Source of the DNA: an uncultured Clostridia bacterium
Lineage (GTDB): Bacteria; Bacillota; Clostridia; Christensenellales; UBA1242
DNA: 13,361 nt
Reading direction: 5' to 3'
NCBI GenBank assembly: GCA_944377765.1
Contig: CALWFX010000076.1
Span: 1-13,361 of the forward strand
Shown here: piece by piece, positions 1-7,729 of the stretch
Numbering within the stretch: position 1 is the stretch's first letter
Layout of the letters: every line of letters starts with the position of its first letter
Translations under genes and position numbers: made by a program
Notes under the pieces: model-generated
Database searches by the model: none
Told to the model about the DNA's origin: nothing
Seen by the model: the letters and a program-made list of their open reading frames with translations, nothing else

Positions 1-303
1 CATGTCAGATATATATCCAATGAGAAACAATCCTTGTTCATCTGTAAGTTTTTTAATTAATTCAAACAGTTTTTGTTGAACAGGAGTAAGACTTTCGGTA
101 TATACAATATTTTTTGCCTGATGGCCCAAAAGATAATCAATCGAGCAGTTGAAATAATCAGCTATTTTTAAAATCAATTCAAATGGCATTTCAGTTGAAC
201 CATTCTCATAATTTTGGTATGTTCTTAGTGAGACTCCGATTTTTTCAGCTACTTGACTTGTTGTTAAATTATTGGATTGCCTAATTAGACGTAAATTTTT
301 CAA
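1..303 (-). CDS. XRE-family (CI-like) transcriptional repressor, C-terminus cut by left window edge
   Basis: A leftward frame of 101 codons runs without stop from a TTG start at 303-301 to base 1. The start is set by a perfect AGGAGG in the sequence complementary to 311-317, with normal spacing. Residues about 4-60 form a classical Cro/CI helix-turn-helix: LRLIRQSNNLTTSQVAEKIG, then VSLRTYQNYENGST, then the ADYFNCSIDYLLG signature typical of XRE repressors in Bacillota phages and ICEs. It is divergent from the early operon at 444 and presumably binds the palindromes between them to hold lysogeny. The tail after the HTH (TPVQQKLFELIKKLTDEQ) is helical and could dimerise. If the window is a closed circle, the frame continues into base 13361 and ends after Ala-Lys-Asn, giving a 104-aa protein, a usual length for this type. 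The HTH call is secure; the function as element repressor is inferred from position. Confidence 0.9.
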   Translation of the reverse strand, partial: MKNLRLIRQSNNLTTSQVAEKIGVSLRTYQNYENGSTEMPFELILKIADYFNCSIDYLLGHQAKNIVYTESLTPVQQKLFELIKKLTDEQGLFLIGYISDM

Positions 304-348
304 TATTTTATCCTCCTTTTATAAAAATTTAGACAATTTTCACTAAAA

Positions 349-415
349 CGAAAAAAAATTTCGCAAAATTGCTTGACAAAGCAATAAATTTTCGTATAAA
401 CTAAACATAACGAAA
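349..415. promoter_or_regulatory. Operator cluster between repressor and early operon
   Basis: A 7-bp perfect inverted repeat, ATTGCTT-GACA-AAGCAAT at 368-385, lies directly over the -35 box of the early promoter. Around it are four CGAAA half-sites in alternating orientation: CGAAA 349-353, TTTCG 359-363, TTTCG 390-394 and CGAAA 411-415. The first two form an inverted pair with a 5-bp spacer, and the last two bracket the -10 box. This arrangement suggests binding sites for the XRE repressor and perhaps a second regulator. Assignment of sites to proteins is inferred. Confidence 0.6.
373..400 (+). promoter_or_regulatory. Sigma-A-type early rightward promoter
   Basis: A consensus TTGACA (-35) at 373-378 and TATAAA (-10) at 395-400 are separated by 16 bp. 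The start codon at 444 and its GGAGG lie about 30-45 bases downstream. The -35 box is embedded in a perfect palindrome, as expected for a repressed lytic promoter. It would drive the 444-1607 genes. Confidence 0.75.
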
Positions 416-443
416 GAAACTTGCGTTAAATAAGGAGGAGAAA

Positions 444-587
444 ATGAAAAAACAAGACCCAAGTTGGACAAAGAATCGCAATGAGTGGGAAGCAAGGTAT
501 TGTTCCTGGTGCGAAGATTTAGGAGCTCGCCCTTGTGAACTGAAAAATTTAATAAGATTCGCAACTGAGTGCGGATGTCTAAAGTGA
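444..587 (+). CDS. 47-aa Cys-rich small protein, first gene of the early operon
   Basis: ATG at 444 follows AAGGAGGAG with ideal spacing and opens a 47-codon frame ending in TGA at 585-587. The protein is polar, with three Trp in the first half (PSWTKN, NEWEAR, CSWCEDLG) and five Cys: a CSWC pair, a single Cys about ten residues on (ARPCEL), and a CGC at the extreme C-terminus. The spacing could hold one zinc ion, but no known family is recognised. As the first product of the repressor-controlled promoter it may be an antirepressor, excisionase or Cro-like factor, although no clear HTH is seen. The coding call rests on the promoter, the strong ribosome binding site and its place in the operon. 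Confidence 0.65.
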   Translation: MKKQDPSWTKNRNEWEARYCSWCEDLGARPCELKNLIRFATECGCLK

Positions 588-638
588 AATTAGTGCAGTT
601 TTTGGTTAGTGAATTAAAAATATACCTTGGAGTCTTTT

Positions 639-986
639 ATGAAAAAATTTAGCAAATCAGACTATATAGTCAATTTAGCGGAAGCAATAGCAAATGGTTT
701 GGTGTTAGAAGAGTTTGAACTATTTTGCTTTATAAATGGGGTTCAACAATGTAATGCTTCACTATTAGTATTTTTAAATCAGCAACGTTTGAGAAAATGC
801 GAAGAAAAAAACGCATTCTCGAATCGTTGCTTTTTTATAATTAAGCTCCAGGATATATTTGGAAATCAGATATCTATGGAAGAGAAAAATGAAGTGCAAG
901 CACGAAAACTTTTTGCAATTTTTCAGAAAAAAACAATGGCAGAATTATATAAATCGACTGGCGGTATTTTAGAGAGGATTATGTAA
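639..986 (+). CDS. Hypothetical 115-aa early protein
   Basis: The frame is open from a TTG at 627, but the ATG at 639 is the better start: it has TTGGAG at 627-632 six bases upstream and begins MKKFSKSD. The product is a mixed alpha-helical, probably soluble protein with no signal peptide or membrane segment. It has a short hydrophobic central part (ASLLVFLNQQRL, then CFFIIKLQDIF) and a charged C-terminal helix (FAIFQKKTMAELYK). I do not recognise the family. It sits between the Cys-rich 47-aa gene and the winged-helix gene, 12 bases from the next start, so it is part of the early/replication operon. A role in replication or regulation is only a guess from position. Confidence 0.7.
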   Translation: MKKFSKSDYIVNLAEAIANGLVLEEFELFCFINGVQQCNASLLVFLNQQRLRKCEEKNAFSNRCFFIIKLQDIFGNQISMEEKNEVQARKLFAIFQKKTMAELYKSTGGILERIM

Positions 987-998
987 GGTGGTGGTGTG

Positions 999-1607
999 AT
1001 GTTAGCAGATGCAGAAATTGGAAGAATTTTAAGGAGAGCATACGAACGTAAAATCTATGGTGGAGAACTTACAATGCTTAATGCGATTCTATGCAACTGT
1101 AATGACCAGGGTGAGTGCAGAAAGTCCAACCAAGAATTTACAAAACAACTTGAGGTTTCAGATCGTTCTGTGACAGGATGGATATCAGATTTAAAAAAAC
1201 GCGGAGTGATTGGAATTTGCATTAACAGTCATTCACATGTTCGAATTATTTATGTGCGAGGTCTTGAAGGCAAATATAAATGTCCAAATACATATCAAGA
1301 TTTATCTCCAGAGCAAAAGATGTTTAAAGATGCATTTCCTTCAAAAATAATTGACTGTGAAGTGCCAAAGAATGTAGACATGTCAGCACTTATCAATGAA
1401 ATAAAAAAATCAGCTTTTTTGCAAACTGCAGACAACATGACATTAAAATCGTATGCAATACGCAAATATGACAGAATAATGCAGGGCGTTTATAGAGATG
1501 AAATTATGATGAAAAAATATGGCACAACACATTTTGCAAACGAAAGAAATTATACGAAAGAAGAGATGAATTCACTTTTTATGTCAGTAGAAGAGATTGA
1601 AATTTAA
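999..1607 (+). CDS. Winged-helix (HTH_36-like) replication-organiser-like protein
   Basis: A GTG (996) and an ATG (999) are adjacent; ATG fits better, with AGGTGG at 986-991 seven bases upstream. Residues about 20-90 form a winged helix: a helix around LTMLNAILCNCND, then GECRKSNQEFTKQL and the recognition helix VSDRSVTGWISDLKKRGVI, followed by a beta wing. This is the pattern of the HTH_36/replication-initiator group found in phage and plasmid replication proteins of Bacillota. The C-terminal end (HFANERNYTKEEMNSLF) resembles the tail of phage replisome organisers, which ends in a short aromatic/acidic motif. It probably binds the element's origin and recruits host replication proteins. No HUH or Rep_trans rolling-circle motif (such as HxH with a catalytic Tyr) is present, so theta-type initiation is more likely. 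A plain transcription factor role cannot be excluded. Confidence 0.6.
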   Translation: MLADAEIGRILRRAYERKIYGGELTMLNAILCNCNDQGECRKSNQEFTKQLEVSDRSVTGWISDLKKRGVIGICINSHSHVRIIYVRGLEGKYKCPNTYQDLSPEQKMFKDAFPSKIIDCEVPKNVDMSALINEIKKSAFLQTADNMTLKSYAIRKYDRIMQGVYRDEIMMKKYGTTHFANERNYTKEEMNSLFMSVEEIEI

Positions 1608-1657
1608 TATGGAAAATTAAGCCATTCCTTAGTGTTATTACTTATGTAGGAGGGAAA

Positions 1658-1711
1658 ATGATTGATTTAAAAAAACTTAACATTAAGCAGTATGAATTTG
1701 GAAGCAGTTAA
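1658..1711 (+). CDS. 17-aa micro-ORF upstream of the membrane peptide
   Basis: AGGAGGG at 1648-1654 is followed by ATG at 1658 and a 17-codon frame, MIDLKKLNIKQYEFGSS, ending in TAA at 1709-1711. The next ATG abuts the stop (TAAATG). The spacer is short (about 4 bases) but the ribosome binding site is strong. It is either a real micro-protein or a leader peptide that couples translation to the 26-aa membrane peptide, which has no strong site of its own. Nothing in the sequence suggests a domain. Confidence 0.4.
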   Translation: MIDLKKLNIKQYEFGSS

Positions 1712-1792
1712 ATGAAAGGCTGTTTGATTCTGTTAGTTATAAAATTGCTAATCATTGCTGGCATAATTGTTCTAATCATAAGTTTAATTTAG
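1712..1792 (+). CDS. 26-aa single-span hydrophobic peptide (candidate small coat/membrane protein)
   Basis: ATG directly follows the stop of the 17-aa ORF and opens a 26-codon frame ending in TAG at 1790-1792, which runs into the AGAAGGAG of the next gene. The peptide starts MKGC and is otherwise almost wholly Leu/Ile/Val with one internal Lys at position 11 and a small AG pair at 16-17, i.e. one transmembrane helix. In filamentous phages, the minor coat proteins pVII and pIX are of similar size (about 32-33 aa), hydrophobic, and encoded just before the adsorption protein, which is the position here. Alternatives are a holin-like or membrane-active regulatory peptide. Coding is supported by tight packing and translational coupling; the structural role is inferred. 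Confidence 0.55.
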   Translation: MKGCLILLVIKLLIIAGIIVLIISLI

Positions 1793-1805
1793 AAGGAGTG
1801 TGATT

Positions 1806-3077
1806 ATGGATAATAGCAAAAAAGTTTTTAAAGGAATAGGTATAGCACTATTTGTCCTGATTGTTTTAGTAAGCATTGCGATAGATGTTTGGTTTATCTA
1901 TGTAAATAATTATGCTCCTAAGAAAATAATTGAAAATACTTATGAAATTGGTATGCAGGAAACAGCAGATGGAGACAAAAAACATTTTATTGAAGTTCGA
2001 TATAACTCGAATGAAAATAACAATGGTTACGAAATGTTGGATATTAAGTTGAACTATATGTTGGACGAAAATGAAAATGATTTTTACAGCCAAGGCATAC
2101 AGTTTGTTGCAAGCAGTGAAAATACAAAGATTGATTGGCAATATTTAATTGATGATTCAATGCAATATGTTTCATGGAGTGAGGGTAGTTGGTATAATTT
2201 CAGAAACAACAAAAATTTTTATGGTTATTTTGGAACATATTTTGCTGACAATTACAATTATTCTTCTTCCAATGATTATGAAACATCAACAATTTCAACA
2301 AATGAAATAAATGATGAAACAAGTTTCAAAATTCAACTTGGTGATGACCTTTATAAAATGAAATTTAAGGGTACAACTAATGAAGTTTATGGAGATGAAA
2401 ATTTATATGCGCAAGAATATGCAGGAAGTAATATTTTAGGTAACCAAAGATATAACAATTATTATTTTTACCAAAATATTTACTCTTTTGTCTATAAAAT
2501 TTATCAAGCAGTTCAAAGTTTAGAGAATGGAACAAAATCAACAATGATATTTGAATTTTGTGATATGTTTGATTATTACAAATATGATGAAAGCACAGGA
2601 CAATATAGCTCAACTGCTTATCAAAACATAGACATTCTTACAGAAGAATTTAAATCTTACTATGCAATCTATATTGAAAAAGTTGCAGATGGTGCAAGAA
2701 AAGCAAGTGATAGTTTGTTTAATGCAGTTGCTGGAAATGCCAATTTTAATATAACAGGCGACACTTCAAGCGATGACTACTTTGTTGGTAAAAATATAAT
2801 CAACTGCGATATATATTCTTTTGAATATGTGTTGGTAGGTGATAATTCATATTCATTAAAATTGAACGATGCCTTCATGAAAGCTTATAGTTCTCAAGCA
2901 GGAAAAATTGCTTTAAGAATTGAAATTGACCTGGATGAACTGAAACAAAAGAACATCAACTTTTTTGGTTTTACAAATGACTCTGGATTAGACAAATTTG
3001 AAGTTGTTGAATGTTACACATTAGAAACAATCAATGATGAAGTTGTAAAGACGGAGGTGGATGTATGGATTGGTTAA
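1806..3077 (+). CDS. N-anchored 423-aa ectodomain protein (candidate virion/surface protein)
   Basis: ATG at 1806 has AGAAGGAG seven bases upstream; an in-frame GTG at 1800 is too close to the site. Residues about 9-33 form one membrane helix (IGIALFVLIVLVSIAIDVWF) preceded by Lys residues, so the roughly 390-residue remainder should lie outside the cell. The ectodomain is rich in Tyr, Asn and acidic residues, with predicted beta strands and no recognised domain. It has only two Cys outside the anchor (in EFCDMFD and INCDIYS). The last 13 bases overlap the next gene, implying coupled translation with the large adhesin-like protein. Most likely it is a structural partner or base of that protein in the particle or host envelope. 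No family is recognised. Confidence 0.8.
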   Translation: MDNSKKVFKGIGIALFVLIVLVSIAIDVWFIYVNNYAPKKIIENTYEIGMQETADGDKKHFIEVRYNSNENNNGYEMLDIKLNYMLDENENDFYSQGIQFVASSENTKIDWQYLIDDSMQYVSWSEGSWYNFRNNKNFYGYFGTYFADNYNYSSSNDYETSTISTNEINDETSFKIQLGDDLYKMKFKGTTNEVYGDENLYAQEYAGSNILGNQRYNNYYFYQNIYSFVYKIYQAVQSLENGTKSTMIFEFCDMFDYYKYDESTGQYSSTAYQNIDILTEEFKSYYAIYIEKVADGARKASDSLFNAVAGNANFNITGDTSSDDYFVGKNIINCDIYSFEYVLVGDNSYSLKLNDAFMKAYSSQAGKIALRIEIDLDELKQKNINFFGFTNDSGLDKFEVVECYTLETINDEVVKTEVDVWIG

Positions 3078-5371
3078 CGATAGCACTGTTTGCAATTGTT
3101 GGAATACTGATACTTGCATTATTGATAACTTATTCAAAAAAATATGCTTGGGTAAAAGTCTTTACAATTGTTCTAGTTTTGGTTGTTTGCATAGGTAGTG
3201 CAACATATTGCGGTATTCAATTAAACTTTTACTATAATGCAAGCGGTGGAATCTTTGGATATATTGAAGATGTGTTGAAGCCAAATGATGTTAAGGTTGA
3301 AGATATGGATTTCAAAATTGAAAACATAGAATTAACTCAAGATGCTGGCACTGATACATATTCAGCTAGAATTTTAATTGATAAAACTTTGGACTTTGAA
3401 AATGAAGATAACTATGGTGTTTTTGTAAATGATATTTTTTATGCAAATGTTGCTTCAAATTATGCCATTGTTAATTATAGCTATTCATTTCTTGGAGATA
3501 ATTTAGAAACACTTTTAACAGATACATTACAAATTAACTTGGCATTTAATGCAAATTCAACAAGTCTAACACTTAAAACTCAAGGTGGAGAAAATGCAGT
3601 AAGGTATTGGAACTATTATTTTAATAAAAACAATTTTGTTATATCAATAAGAACTTGCGATTTTGTTTTTGACCAAAATATCGATTATGGTGATGGTTAT
3701 GAAGAAAATATGCAAAATCAAATTAAATTTTATCAATCAAAAATAACTGAGTATGAAAACAAAATTGAAGAATTAACAAATAAGCTTGATGATGCTTTAG
3801 AACAAGGAAACTTAGACAAAGAAACTATTACTAATTTACAACAAGAAATTGGCGAATTAAATAACCAAGTGAATTATTATAAAGAACTTTTGGAAGCATA
3901 CCAGGATAGCGATAAATTTATAGCAACATATGTTCTTGTTGATAATGGCATTCAAACAGTTTATGATGTTCAAGTTGTTGAACCAAATGGCTATTTAACT
4001 CCTATTGAAACACCAGAAGGTGCTTTTGAAGGTTGGACAACAGAAATTGGTGGAGAATATATAGATGATTTAACAACAATTCAAGTTACAGAAAACATAA
4101 CCATCTATGGCGTGTTCTCTAATACAGTAACATTCATAATTCAAGACCAAGAGCCAACAACACAAGTTGTCAGATATAATGGATACGCAACTCATGAGAA
4201 TGTTGACATATTTGGATATACCTTCAAAGGCTGGAGTTTAGATAAATCAAGCATAATTAATCTAAATGAAATTCCTATTACAAAAGATACAACATTTTAT
4301 GCTGTGTTAGAAGAAAGACAATATTCTATTCAAGATTTTGAAACTGTTAAAGATAAAGGATTAACAAAACTTTATATTTTTGAGCCTCAAGATTTAGTTG
4401 AATTATCAAATATTGTTAATAACAGCGAAGAAGATTTTAAGGGTTATACAATTCTACTTGCGAATGATATTGATATGCAAGGTATTTCATTTACAGCAAT
4501 CGGTAGTGTTAATGAAGATGATACATTTTTAGGAAACTTTGATGGACAAAATTATACTATTTCAAATTTAACATCAGATAAAGGTTTGTTTTATAGAGTA
4601 GGCAAATATTATTCAGATGACGAAAGTTTTACTATAAAAATTTCTAATTTGAAGTTAGAAAATTTAAAGTATTCTACAAATACAGGTGGTGTTATTAATA
4701 TAGTTGATGGTAACTTGTTAATATTTAATTGTCATACAAATGGAGATATTAAAGGCTTACAGAATAATGAATCTCCTATTGGAGGGATTATTGCATACTC
4801 AGGATATAGAACAGTAAATATAAATAAATGTTCAAGCAATGTAAATATAAGTGGTATGGCTTACCTTGGCGGAATTGTAGGGCAAACAGGTTCTGATATT
4901 ACAATAACAAACTGTTTTAATAATGGAATTATAACAGCTTCTTCATATAGTGTAGGAGGAATAGTTGGAGGAACAAACCGCCAGATTGAAATACTTAACT
5001 GTTACAATAAAGGAAAAATTACAGCTTACTCTCAATTTGGTGGGTTAGTTGGTAGCGTAGATAATTTAATAATGAGAAATTGCTTTAATATAGGTGAAGT
5101 AGTTAGTGTAAGTTCTTCGACTTCAGGAGCATATGGAGCTTTAGTTGGATTTGTTTCTACAGGTAATATTAACAAATGTTACAAAAGCAATAGTTTAAAA
5201 GCAAGCGGAACAAATTTTTCAAGTGTGGTTGTAAATGTATCAGATGTAGCAGACGAGAATTTTAAATCATTGTCATTTTTCTTAAATGAAATGAATTGGG
5301 ATGCATCAAGTCTTTGGGATTTTGAAAATACTTGGGAAATTGTCAATGGCAATTATCCTACATTAAAATAA
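3065..5371 (+). CDS. Giant adhesin-like membrane protein: two membrane helices, coiled coil, InlB repeats, GLUG region
   Basis: The 768-aa product starts at an ATG preceded by GGAGG and overlaps the previous gene. Residues 4-20 and about 30-52 are two membrane helices separated by a short basic loop (TYSKKYAWVK). Residues about 215-285 are a heptad-rich coiled coil (EYENKIEELTNKLDDALEQG). Residues about 287-417 hold InlB/Listeria-Bacteroides beta-grasp repeats: the first has FEGWTTEIGG, the second GYTFKGWSLDK and TKDTTFYAVLEE. Residues about 420-768 form a GLUG-type beta-solenoid: DIDMQGISFTAIGS, NFDGQNYTISNL, and repeats GGIVGQ, GGIVGG and GGLVGS each followed by an ITNC/ILNC/MRNC strand. 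It closes with the family's usual WEIVNGNYPTLK tail. These modules are typical of bacterial surface adhesins; here they probably give receptor or surface binding. Placement in the virion is inferred from the operon. Confidence 0.85.
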   Translation: MDWLTIALFAIVGILILALLITYSKKYAWVKVFTIVLVLVVCIGSATYCGIQLNFYYNASGGIFGYIEDVLKPNDVKVEDMDFKIENIELTQDAGTDTYSARILIDKTLDFENEDNYGVFVNDIFYANVASNYAIVNYSYSFLGDNLETLLTDTLQINLAFNANSTSLTLKTQGGENAVRYWNYYFNKNNFVISIRTCDFVFDQNIDYGDGYEENMQNQIKFYQSKITEYENKIEELTNKLDDALEQGNLDKETITNLQQEIGELNNQVNYYKELLEAYQDSDKFIATYVLVDNGIQTVYDVQVVEPNGYLTPIETPEGAFEGWTTEIGGEYIDDLTTIQVTENITIYGVFSNTVTFIIQDQEPTTQVVRYNGYATHENVDIFGYTFKGWSLDKSSIINLNEIPITKDTTFYAVLEERQYSIQDFETVKDKGLTKLYIFEPQDLVELSNIVNNSEEDFKGYTILLANDIDMQGISFTAIGSVNEDDTFLGNFDGQNYTISNLTSDKGLFYRVGKYYSDDESFTIKISNLKLENLKYSTNTGGVINIVDGNLLIFNCHTNGDIKGLQNNESPIGGIIAYSGYRTVNINKCSSNVNISGMAYLGGIVGQTGSDITITNCFNNGIITASSYSVGGIVGGTNRQIEILNCYNKGKITAYSQFGGLVGSVDNLIMRNCFNIGEVVSVSSSTSGAYGALVGFVSTGNINKCYKSNSLKASGTNFSSVVVNVSDVADENFKSLSFFLNEMNWDASSLWDFENTWEIVNGNYPTLK

Positions 5372-5381
5372 GGAGGTAAAC

Positions 5382-7064
5382 ATGAAAAAATTTTTAACTG
5401 TTACTTACTTTGTTTTGACAATCTTAGTTGTGCTTGCATTTTCGCTTTTTACAGCGTTTAACTGGAAAACAGTTAAGCCAATTATTGGTGAATACTTTGG
5501 ACAAGCAGAAAATGAAACACCAGGAAATGAACCAGGCAAAGATGAAAATCTTACAAGTGCTATTGAAGAACTAAATAAGTTAAAAGAGCAATTACAAGAA
5601 GCGTTAAATGACAATACTACACTTCAGGAAACGATTGATAATTTAAAAGAGCAAATTAAACAACTAGAAACACAGATTGAAGAGAGTCAAGGTAATTCTC
5701 TTGTTACTGATTTTATCTTAAATAACGATAATCTCGAAATTTTCAATTTGAATAATAAGGTATATTTTAGTGGTGTTTACTTAGAGGGTATTTATTGTTT
5801 AGATGAAACAGGATTTAAGCAAGTTTATAGTCAAGGTATTGGTTGGGTCAATAGTAGTAATAACGAAAATTATATATGCTTAGGTTCAAGCAGTGGTGAT
5901 GGTGTTGTAATAATTAAACCAGATGGTTCAATTAATCTTGTATCAAATACTGCCTCTAACATGAATATATATTCAGCTAACGAAAATGCTATGCTTGTTG
6001 TATTGGGTGGAAATGAAATAAGTTCAAACTTTCAAGTTTTAGATTTGAACACATTTGAACTAACTAATCTTAATTTAGACTCTAACCTGTTTTATAACAA
6101 CGTTAGATTAAATAACAGTTTAATAGTATTATCTGGTATGCAAGAAGGTTTATATCTAGTTGACATTAATGAAAAAACTGCAACATTAATTTATGAAACT
6201 GGCACTAATTGGTCTGTTCAAGGTGGTAATGATACAAACCTTTATGCATTTATCAACGATTCAAATACTTTACTTGGTATTAACACAGATACAAAAACTG
6301 TAACTGATACTTATAGTGATGAACATTCATATTATTCTGTTTACCAAGACGAACAAGGTATAGATTTTCAAGCAGATGATGGGATTACTATTGTTAGGTT
6401 TTCATTTGAAACTGGAACATTTGAAAAGCAAAATTCTTTTGAGAGTATAATTGCCCAGGTCAAACAGGGAACAAAAACAACACTCACCTATGCTGATTTT
6501 GAAGGTGTAACCGAAATTCCTAGTAATGCTTTTGAAGATTGCACCGCATTAACTTCTGTAGAAATACCAAATACAATAACATCAATAGGAAGTTATGCTT
6601 TTAATAGATGCACAGGATTAACAAGTTTAACTTTTCAAGAAAATTCTAATTTAACAGAAATTAACACAGGTGCTTTTTCTAGTTGTTCAAATTTAACAAC
6701 TTTAAGAATTCCAGCAAGTGTAACAGGTATATATATTTCAACCTTTGGTGGATGTTCAAATTTAAGTGAAGTTATTTTTGAAGAAGGTTCACAATTACAG
6801 AAATTGGGTGCTAGTGCTTTTTCTGGAACAAAAATTACAGAAATAACTTTACCTGGCAATCTTAATACATTTCAAGGATTAGATAATAATGAATATCTTC
6901 AAACAGTTACTTTTACATCTGATTTAGTTTTGCATGGTAATTTAAATACCTGGTCAACATTTGACGACTGTCCAGCTTTAACAACAATATATGTTCCAAG
7001 TGCTTCACTTGAAGAATTTAAAACTGTCTTAAGTGAGTATGCGGATTTATTTGTTGGTGTTTAA
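5382..7064 (+). CDS. N-anchored surface protein: coiled coil, beta-propeller-like region, BspA-type leucine-rich repeats
   Basis: ATG at 5382 follows AAGGAGGT and begins a 560-aa protein. Residues 7-25 are a membrane helix, followed at once by FTAFNWKTVKPIIGEYFG, a motif shared with the next gene's protein. Residues about 56-106 are a coiled coil (LNKLKEQLQEALNDN, LKEQIKQLETQIEE). Residues about 110-360 contain repeated four-strand-like units (KVYFSGVYLEGIYCLDE, GVVIIKPDGSINLVS, LYLVDINEKTATLIYE) that suggest a beta-propeller. Residues about 365-560 are BspA-type LRR_5 repeats (IPSNAFEDCTALTSVEIP, GSYAFNRCTGLTSLTF, TGAFSSCSNLTTLRIP). BspA repeats mediate binding to host or bacterial surfaces. 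The stalk plus tip plan (anchor, coiled coil, binding head) resembles a spike. A role in particle attachment is inferred; a lysogenic-conversion surface adhesin is the alternative. Confidence 0.85.
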   Translation: MKKFLTVTYFVLTILVVLAFSLFTAFNWKTVKPIIGEYFGQAENETPGNEPGKDENLTSAIEELNKLKEQLQEALNDNTTLQETIDNLKEQIKQLETQIEESQGNSLVTDFILNNDNLEIFNLNNKVYFSGVYLEGIYCLDETGFKQVYSQGIGWVNSSNNENYICLGSSSGDGVVIIKPDGSINLVSNTASNMNIYSANENAMLVVLGGNEISSNFQVLDLNTFELTNLNLDSNLFYNNVRLNNSLIVLSGMQEGLYLVDINEKTATLIYETGTNWSVQGGNDTNLYAFINDSNTLLGINTDTKTVTDTYSDEHSYYSVYQDEQGIDFQADDGITIVRFSFETGTFEKQNSFESIIAQVKQGTKTTLTYADFEGVTEIPSNAFEDCTALTSVEIPNTITSIGSYAFNRCTGLTSLTFQENSNLTEINTGAFSSCSNLTTLRIPASVTGIYISTFGGCSNLSEVIFEEGSQLQKLGASAFSGTKITEITLPGNLNTFQGLDNNEYLQTVTFTSDLVLHGNLNTWSTFDDCPALTTIYVPSASLEEFKTVLSEYADLFVGV

Positions 7065-7111
7065 AAGTCGAATTACATATACAAAAAATTTAATTAAAAG
7101 GAGAAAAAACA

Positions 7112-7729
7112 ATGGCTAAAAATGGAGAAAGAAAATCTGGCAAAGTTTGGGCTTGGATATTTGGAATTTTGCTTTTGGTTATAAGTGTATTATGTGTCTT
7201 ATTCACCATTGATAACTGGGATACAGTTAAACCAATCCTGGATGGATACATTCATGGCGAGCAACAAGAAGAGAAAGATTGGACAACTGAAAGTATGAGT
7301 TACGAAGACTTCAAGGCTGAAATGATTGCTGATGGTTTCATTATCATCAATGCCGAGGCTGAAGCAAGCATTGCATCACTTCAAGAACAATATCCAATTC
7401 TTCTTGATTCCATTGCACTTAAAAGAACAGGTGATGGAAATGTAGAAGAAAAGACAGGCTCTTTCAAGTATGAAGTCTATGCTTTCTATGGCACAGATGA
7501 AGAAGCAAAGGTTGTTGAACTTTGGAACTTTGATTATGATTTGACAAAGTATGAAGCAACTTCAATGGAAGAAGTGGATTTTGCTGACTGTGCAAATGAA
7601 TTAGCAGAAGGTCTTTGTAATATGATACTTGACAATGGCGAAGATGCATACATAGAAACTTTCGAAGGCGAACAAGTTTTGTATTTAAGTCCAAATGCTG
7701 TTAATGAAATGTTAGCAGAATTGAATTAA
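7112..7729 (+). CDS. N-anchored 205-aa protein sharing the NWxTVKPI anchor motif
   Basis: ATG at 7112 has AAAGGAG upstream. After a basic start (MAKNGERKSGK), residues about 12-32 are a membrane helix (VWAWIFGILLLVISVLCVLF), then TIDNWDTVKPILDGYIHGEQ, closely matching FTAFNWKTVKPIIGEYFGQA of the preceding protein at the same distance from the membrane. The outer domain (about 155 residues) is acidic (pI clearly below 5 by inspection) and mixed alpha/beta, with two nearby Cys (FADCANELAEGLCNMI). No family is recognised. It is the last gene of the surface-protein block, followed by a hairpin terminator. The shared anchor suggests that both proteins dock to the same partner or share a sorting route. 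Confidence 0.8.
   Translation: MAKNGERKSGKVWAWIFGILLLVISVLCVLFTIDNWDTVKPILDGYIHGEQQEEKDWTTESMSYEDFKAEMIADGFIIINAEAEASIASLQEQYPILLDSIALKRTGDGNVEEKTGSFKYEVYAFYGTDEEAKVVELWNFDYDLTKYEATSMEEVDFADCANELAEGLCNMILDNGEDAYIETFEGEQVLYLSPNAVNEMLAELN

Noticed and set aside
343..564. Leftward 73-aa frame across the control region
   Set aside because: It is antisense to the 47-aa gene and the early promoter, has no ribosome binding site, and its composition is a mirror of those features.
999..1607. Rolling-circle replication initiator
   Set aside because: No HUH (HxH with downstream Tyr) or Rep_trans motif is present; the visible fold is a winged helix.
1866..2613. Leftward frames of 91 and 78 aa inside the 1806 gene
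   Set aside because: Antisense shadows of an AT-rich coding region without ribosome binding sites; the plus-strand frame has anchor, RBS and overlap with the next gene.
7112..7729. Lipoprotein signal (Cys after the hydrophobic stretch)
   Set aside because: The sequence before the Cys (VISVLC) lacks the small residue at -1 required by a lipobox, so it is read as a membrane anchor.
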